From Deltaproteobacteria bacterium (GTDB lineage Bacteria; Desulfobacterota; Syntrophia; Syntrophales; JACQWR01): DNA of 41,115 nt. A program made the translations under genes and the position numbers. The stretch lies in contig JAPLJV010000048.1 of NCBI GenBank assembly GCA_026388415.1, positions 1 to 41,115 of the forward strand. Direction: 5' to 3'. The notes beneath the pieces were generated by a model. It did not search any database and had not been told where the DNA came from. It saw only the letters and a list, made by a program, of their open reading frames with translations. Of this stretch, positions 37,739-41,115 are shown piece after piece (the first letter of the stretch is position 1; every line of letters starts with the position of its first letter).

Positions 37739-37918
37739 TTATTTCTCTTCCCCGGCGACAATAGCCTCGACGGGACATTGCTCGGCACAGGTTCCGCAAT
37801 CCGTACAAAGCTTCGCATCAATGGTGTATTTATCATCTCCTTCGCTGATCGCCTCCACCGGGCACTCGTCCTGACAAGAACCGCAAGCGATGCACTCATC
37901 TGTAATCACGTAAGCCAT
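37739..37918 (-). CDS. 2[4Fe-4S] ferredoxin
   Basis: This 59-residue protein has two classical Cys motifs, CIACGSCQDECP (C9-C19) and CTDCGTCAEQCP (C38-C48), each C-x2-C-x2-C-x3-CP. It would carry two low-potential [4Fe-4S] clusters and transfer single electrons in the cytoplasm. A strong AAGGAG lies eight bases before the ATG. The gene is short enough to be missed by ORF cut-offs. It follows the NifU-like gene after a hairpin and is closed by a terminator. It could supply electrons to the Fe-S enzyme IspH encoded upstream; that is inference. Confidence 0.95.
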   Translation of the reverse strand: MAYVITDECIACGSCQDECPVEAISEGDDKYTIDAKLCTDCGTCAEQCPVEAIVAGEEK

Positions 37919-37949
37919 TTTCTCTCTCCTTTATAATTATTTTAACCAA

Positions 37950-37977
37950 GTTGAGACGGACGGCAGCCCGTCTCAAC
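37950..37977 (-). repeat. Perfect hairpin between the NifU-like gene and ferredoxin gene
   Basis: GTTGAGACGG and CCGTCTCAAC form a perfect 10-base stem around an 8-base loop. It begins at the last base of the NifU-like stop codon. The sequence after it on the transcript is TTGGTTAAAATAATT, without a proper T tract, so it is a weak terminator or an RNA-stabilising hairpin. Confidence 0.65.
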
Positions 37978-38198
37978 TATACAGAAACAACCTCTTTTAC
38001 CTGGGGGACTTCCTGCTTCAAATGTTTTTCAATCCCCATCTTCAGGGTCATCTGCGACATCGGGCAACCCCCGCAGGCGCCCAGCAGCTTAACCTTTACT
38101 ACACCATCATCAGTGATATCAACCAGTTCCACATCCCCGCCATCCATCTGCAGGTTGGGCCTGATCTTATTAATCGCCTTTTGCACTGCTTCTTTCAT
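37977..38198 (-). CDS. NifU C-terminal-domain Fe-S scaffold protein
   Basis: The 73-residue protein consists of only the NifU-like (Nfu) domain: [20 protein letters not shown] followed by [18 protein letters not shown]. The C-x2-C pair binds a [4Fe-4S] cluster for transfer to target proteins. The start at 38198 is chosen for GGAGG seven bases upstream. It lies between a lipoprotein gene and a ferredoxin gene, downstream of the Fe-S enzyme IspH, so a role in maturing such proteins is reasonable but unproven. Confidence 0.93.
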   Translation of the reverse strand: MKEAVQKAINKIRPNLQMDGGDVELVDITDDGVVKVKLLGACGGCPMSQMTLKMGIEKHLKQEVPQVKEVVSV

Positions 38199-38238
38199 CA
38201 CATCACCTCCGTCTTATCAAGACTTTCATTACTTCCCC

Positions 38239-38832
38239 TCAACGGGGCATAGCCCTCAACATTTGCCTTACCACGTCCCTGGCTACACTGCGCAGTTCCG
38301 GTTTCATAATCACATATTTCTCCGCCAGATCATGCCCGGCCTTCCAGATCACCACCCCCGTGGCGGCATTGATCAGCTTCATGCTCAGGCCGACCTTGGC
38401 CACATTCTTGTCGGCCTCCTGGGTATAATACCAGTAATCCACATTAATCAATAAAAAAGCATCAACACCGGCCAGCTCACCTATTTTTTTGCTCAGGTCG
38501 CTATCGGAAAAATTTACTGCCTTCAGCTTGGCCAGATAAGCAGTTGTTGTCTTACGCAGGGGTTCATTTTCCTGGAGCAGGCGCTGCATCATCTGATATG
38601 AGAAAAAGCTCTTAAATTGCCTCTCATCTGACAATTCACCGGCAATAATCCGGTCCAGCACTTCCCTTGATTCCTCAACACCCACCACATCCAGCGCCAG
38701 CAGAGCTAATGTCTGCGGGTGAAAGCCCTCAGCCTCCGGAGCAATCTGGGAAAAGCGGACGCCGCCACAGCCGCCCAGCATCAAAATCAGCAGCATGCCC
38801 AGAGAAAAAACCCGATATTTAGGTATCGCCAA
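38239..38832 (-). CDS. Putative outer-membrane lipoprotein
   Basis: This protein of about 197 residues has a lipoprotein signal (VFSLGMLLILMLGGC) with the lipidated Cys just after LGG. The remainder (PQTLALLALDVVGV, ELAGVDAFLLINVDYWYYTQ, VGLSMKLINAATGVVIWKAG) recalls GNA1162 / DUF799-type lipoproteins, whose function is not known. I take TTG 38832 as start because TGGAG stands at the right distance; a TTG at 38847 is in frame but badly placed. It begins 27 bases after the IspH-UbiA gene and is probably co-transcribed with it. Confidence 0.78.
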   Translation of the reverse strand: MAIPKYRVFSLGMLLILMLGGCGGVRFSQIAPEAEGFHPQTLALLALDVVGVEESREVLDRIIAGELSDERQFKSFFSYQMMQRLLQENEPLRKTTTAYLAKLKAVNFSDSDLSKKIGELAGVDAFLLINVDYWYYTQEADKNVAKVGLSMKLINAATGVVIWKAGHDLAEKYVIMKPELRSVARDVVRQMLRAMPR

Positions 38833-38859
38833 AATATCTCCAGTCAATCTTTGCCGGCG

Positions 38860-40593
38860 TCAGACACGATTAATGGCCAGCCACGACAAGGCGCTCACCC
38901 CCGCAAGGATGTAGTTGGTCTCTAAAAGCCCCCATATCTCCATGCTGGAAAGTGCCGCCCTTCTATCACAAAGTTTAAAACATATCAACACATAAAATAG
39001 ACAAATAATCAGCGCTATACTCACCGATGCCGACCATCCGGCGGGGTAGGCAGACGCGAGCAGAATAAATAATAAAACCCAGACAACCTTCAATATCCGC
39101 TGCGATGTTTTACTGCCCACCAGGACCGGAATCGTCTCCCGCCCCAGCAAGCGGTCATTTTGCATTTCGATGATATCCGATAAAATGGAACGGATGAAAA
39201 CCATGGCAAAAGTAAAAACAAAGGCCACCGCCAAGCCGGGGCGGAAAGTAAACCCCGCGCCCACGACTGGCAGCACTACGGTCACCATCGCCCAGGCCAG
39301 GGCCATTGACACATTTTTTGAGCCCGGCAGTTCCTTCAAGCTTCGAAAACGCCATCGGGACGGCAAGAAACGGGCATTATAAAGGACACCGGACAGGGAA
39401 ATGACAAAAAGCAAAAGGAATTGTCCCGCCCCCTGGGCCAGGGCTAAGAGCAGGGCGGCTATTAATGTTGCAACAGCCAGAAAAATATAAAGGGCTTCGT
39501 GTTGCCGGTAATTTTCTTCCCGGAAGGAACCGCTGATATTTGTTTTATGGTCCGTAAATCTGTTCAAAACATGCATCGCATAAACGTAAAGGGAGGCTAT
39601 CAAAAAATTGCTGAACCGCACCTCCAGCTCCTGCATAATGGCGCCGGCCAGATAAAGGCACCCGGCGCCCAACGCCGCATAGATGTCCGTACGCACTAAA
39701 AAAAGCCATATATTAAACAGACCTGGCGATTTTTCCCCCCGCTGGCCCTGAAGATTGGTAATGTCATTTACTACCCGGTCAATGATCCAGTTCGGCGTCG
39801 AAGCCCCTGCTGAAACCCCGATACTGCCATAGAGACCCAGGGGGTGGTCTTTCAGGCCTTCCGCCGTTTCAATGTAAAAGGTCGGTTTCCCCTGCTGCTC
39901 CGCCATCTCGGCCAGCCGTTTGGTATTGGCGCTGTTGACGCCCCCGACAATAACCATGGCATCCATCCGGGCCGCCAGATTTTTAACCTCCTTTTGTCTC
40001 TTTTCCGTGGAGTCGCAGATGGTGTCAAAGACCAGCGCCCGGGGAGATTTCCTTTTGATGATTTGCGCTATTTCCTGATAAAGCTCCTGATCTTGCGTTG
40101 TCTGAGCGACAATGCCTAAGTGCTCTGCAGGGGGCAAGCGCTGCGCTTGCTCCTTAGTGCCTATTACCAGGCCCCGGCCAGCGCTGTAACCGAGCAAGGC
40201 CGTTACCTCCGGATGACCCTCGTCGCCCACAATCACAATCGTATAACCGAGGGCTACCTGCTTCTTGATAATGGCCTGGACGCGCGCCACCTTCGGGCAG
40301 GTGGCGTCCACGATCTTGACGCCTTTAGCCATAATCTGGCGCCGTTCCTCAGGCGATACGCCATGGGTGCGGATGACCAGCGTTGTTTCGCTGCCGGCGG
40401 GAATTTCCTCGAGGCTGGCGATGGGCAGGATGCCCCGTTTTTCAAGCAGCGCGACCGTCTGAGGATTATGGATCAGGGGACCGTAGGTATAGATTGGCCC
40501 CGGGCCGGCCTGCCGCGCGGTGTCCAGCACCAGGTCAACCGCCCGCCGGACACCCATGCAAAAACCAGCAGTTTCCGCCAGTTTCACGCCCAT
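38860..40593 (-). CDS. ispH: Fusion of IspH (HMBPP reductase) and a UbiA-family prenyltransferase
   Basis: Residues 1-283 are a complete IspH, which makes IPP and DMAPP in the last MEP-pathway step. The three cluster cysteines are C12 (AETAGFCMGV), C99 (VDATCPKV) and C193 (DTICDSTEK), and GVSAGASTPNWIIDRV closes the domain. Residues about 295-577 are a UbiA-type membrane protein with about eight helices. Its first motif is N344-RFT-D348-HKT-N352, where the last Asp of N-x3-D-x3-D is Asn. The second is D473-II-E476-MQN-D480-RLLGRETIPV, where the usual second Asp is Glu. Two changed acids could mean altered or lost prenyl transfer. No stop or frameshift separates the halves. The prenyl acceptor is unknown. 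Confidence 0.92.
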   Translation of the reverse strand: MGVKLAETAGFCMGVRRAVDLVLDTARQAGPGPIYTYGPLIHNPQTVALLEKRGILPIASLEEIPAGSETTLVIRTHGVSPEERRQIMAKGVKIVDATCPKVARVQAIIKKQVALGYTIVIVGDEGHPEVTALLGYSAGRGLVIGTKEQAQRLPPAEHLGIVAQTTQDQELYQEIAQIIKRKSPRALVFDTICDSTEKRQKEVKNLAARMDAMVIVGGVNSANTKRLAEMAEQQGKPTFYIETAEGLKDHPLGLYGSIGVSAGASTPNWIIDRVVNDITNLQGQRGEKSPGLFNIWLFLVRTDIYAALGAGCLYLAGAIMQELEVRFSNFLIASLYVYAMHVLNRFTDHKTNISGSFREENYRQHEALYIFLAVATLIAALLLALAQGAGQFLLLFVISLSGVLYNARFLPSRWRFRSLKELPGSKNVSMALAWAMVTVVLPVVGAGFTFRPGLAVAFVFTFAMVFIRSILSDIIEMQNDRLLGRETIPVLVGSKTSQRILKVVWVLLFILLASAYPAGWSASVSIALIICLFYVLICFKLCDRRAALSSMEIWGLLETNYILAGVSALSWLAINRV

Positions 40594-40614
40594 CTACTGA
40601 TCCTTTTTATTGAA

Positions 40615-41115
40615 TTATGCACTATAATATCTATATCCATTCCTGCCTGTCTGCTTAACGCTATACATCGCAATATCTGCATTCTTTACAAGGGTGTCTA
40701 TATCCTCGCCATGGTCAGGGTAGACGGCTATGCCGATACTCATCGTGACAGACATGGTATGATTATTAATTGTAATATTGGTCTGGAAATCTTCCATTAT
40801 CTTTTCTGTAATGGTATTAACATCTTCTGTCTGCTTAAGGTCGGCAAAAATCAACATAAACTCATCACCGCCCATGCGTGCGACTGTGTCACCTTTTCGT
40901 ATCTGCAAGGTGAGTTTTTCTGCAACAGCCTGTAATAACAGATCCCCGCTACTATGGCCAAATGTGTCGTTCACATCTTTGAACTTGTCAAGGTCAAGCA
41001 TCATCACGGCAACCTTCTCGTTAAAGCGTTCAGCGTGGGCCATTGCCATAACAAGACGGTCATTAAAGAGTGAACGGTTGGGCAGGCCAGTCAGGGCATC
41101 ATGGAACGCCATGTG
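40615..41115 (-). CDS. Diguanylate cyclase GGDEF domain (C-terminal part, runs off right edge)
   Basis: The frame is open from the right edge to a stop at 40615, giving 166 residues. They begin HMAFHDALTGLPNRSLFNDR and contain LDLDKFKDVNDTFGHSSGD and RMGGDEFMLIF. The GGDEF signature is intact, so the domain should make c-di-GMP from two GTP. An RxxD inhibitory site (RKGD) lies five residues before GGDEF, so product inhibition is likely. The sensory N-terminus lies outside the window. The stop is 21 bases upstream of the IspH-UbiA start, so the two may be co-transcribed. Confidence 0.93.
   Translation of the reverse strand, partial: HMAFHDALTGLPNRSLFNDRLVMAMAHAERFNEKVAVMMLDLDKFKDVNDTFGHSSGDLLLQAVAEKLTLQIRKGDTVARMGGDEFMLIFADLKQTEDVNTITEKIMEDFQTNITINNHTMSVTMSIGIAVYPDHGEDIDTLVKNADIAMYSVKQTGRNGYRYYSA

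Overview
This window looks like chromosomal DNA of a Gram-negative bacterium of the Desulfobacterota / deltaproteobacterial type, possibly Syntrophales-like. The reasons are a LolA carrier, lipoproteins with a lipobox, signal peptides, the tmk-holB-ricT-metG gene order, a glycogen synthase-phosphorylase fusion, a FolE2/QueD pair and moderate GC content. The taxon is inferred from gene families and order; no 16S rRNA or tRNA gene is present.

Left part (1-7050): a Kdp potassium-uptake operon on the minus strand, kdpF-kdpA-kdpB-kdpC-kdpD, with kdpD running off the left edge. kdpA is interrupted by one in-frame TAA where homologues have a Glu codon. Upstream of kdpF lie a T-rich probable promoter and a short, decayed-looking ORF resembling the Usp domain of KdpD. 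Next come a two-HTH regulator with an apparent frameshift in an A7 run and a scrap of an IS91/IS801-type transposase. 7051-10200 is a polar amino-acid ABC transporter on the minus strand (ATPase, binding protein, two permeases) with a strong hairpin between the binding protein and the first permease.

Middle (10420-26400): a plus-strand cluster holds a branched-chain aminotransferase, LolA and three glycogen / alpha-glucan enzymes: a debranching enzyme, a GH57 enzyme and a 1447-residue protein joining glycogen synthase to glucan phosphorylase. It is followed by a minus-strand radical SAM / patatin pair, a plus-strand proA-nadD pair, and a minus-strand fbp-DMT transporter pair. Two REP-like palindromes sit in the gaps.

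Right part (26570-41115): a tightly overlapping plus-strand run queD-folE2-nadE-zinc ribbon-lytic transglycosylase covers the first queuosine steps, NAD synthesis and murein turnover. On the minus strand are two blocks. The upstream one is a GGDEF protein (partial), an IspH-UbiA fusion, a lipoprotein, a NifU-like protein and a ferredoxin, ending in an intrinsic terminator. The downstream one is tmk-holB-ricT-metG-ytxH-DUF948-HNH. The points most worth a second look are the two fusion enzymes, the kdpA nonsense codon, the decayed elements around 6150-7040 and the heptanucleotide repeat that has become coding sequence. I found no CRISPR array, prophage, defence island or clearly new multi-gene system.
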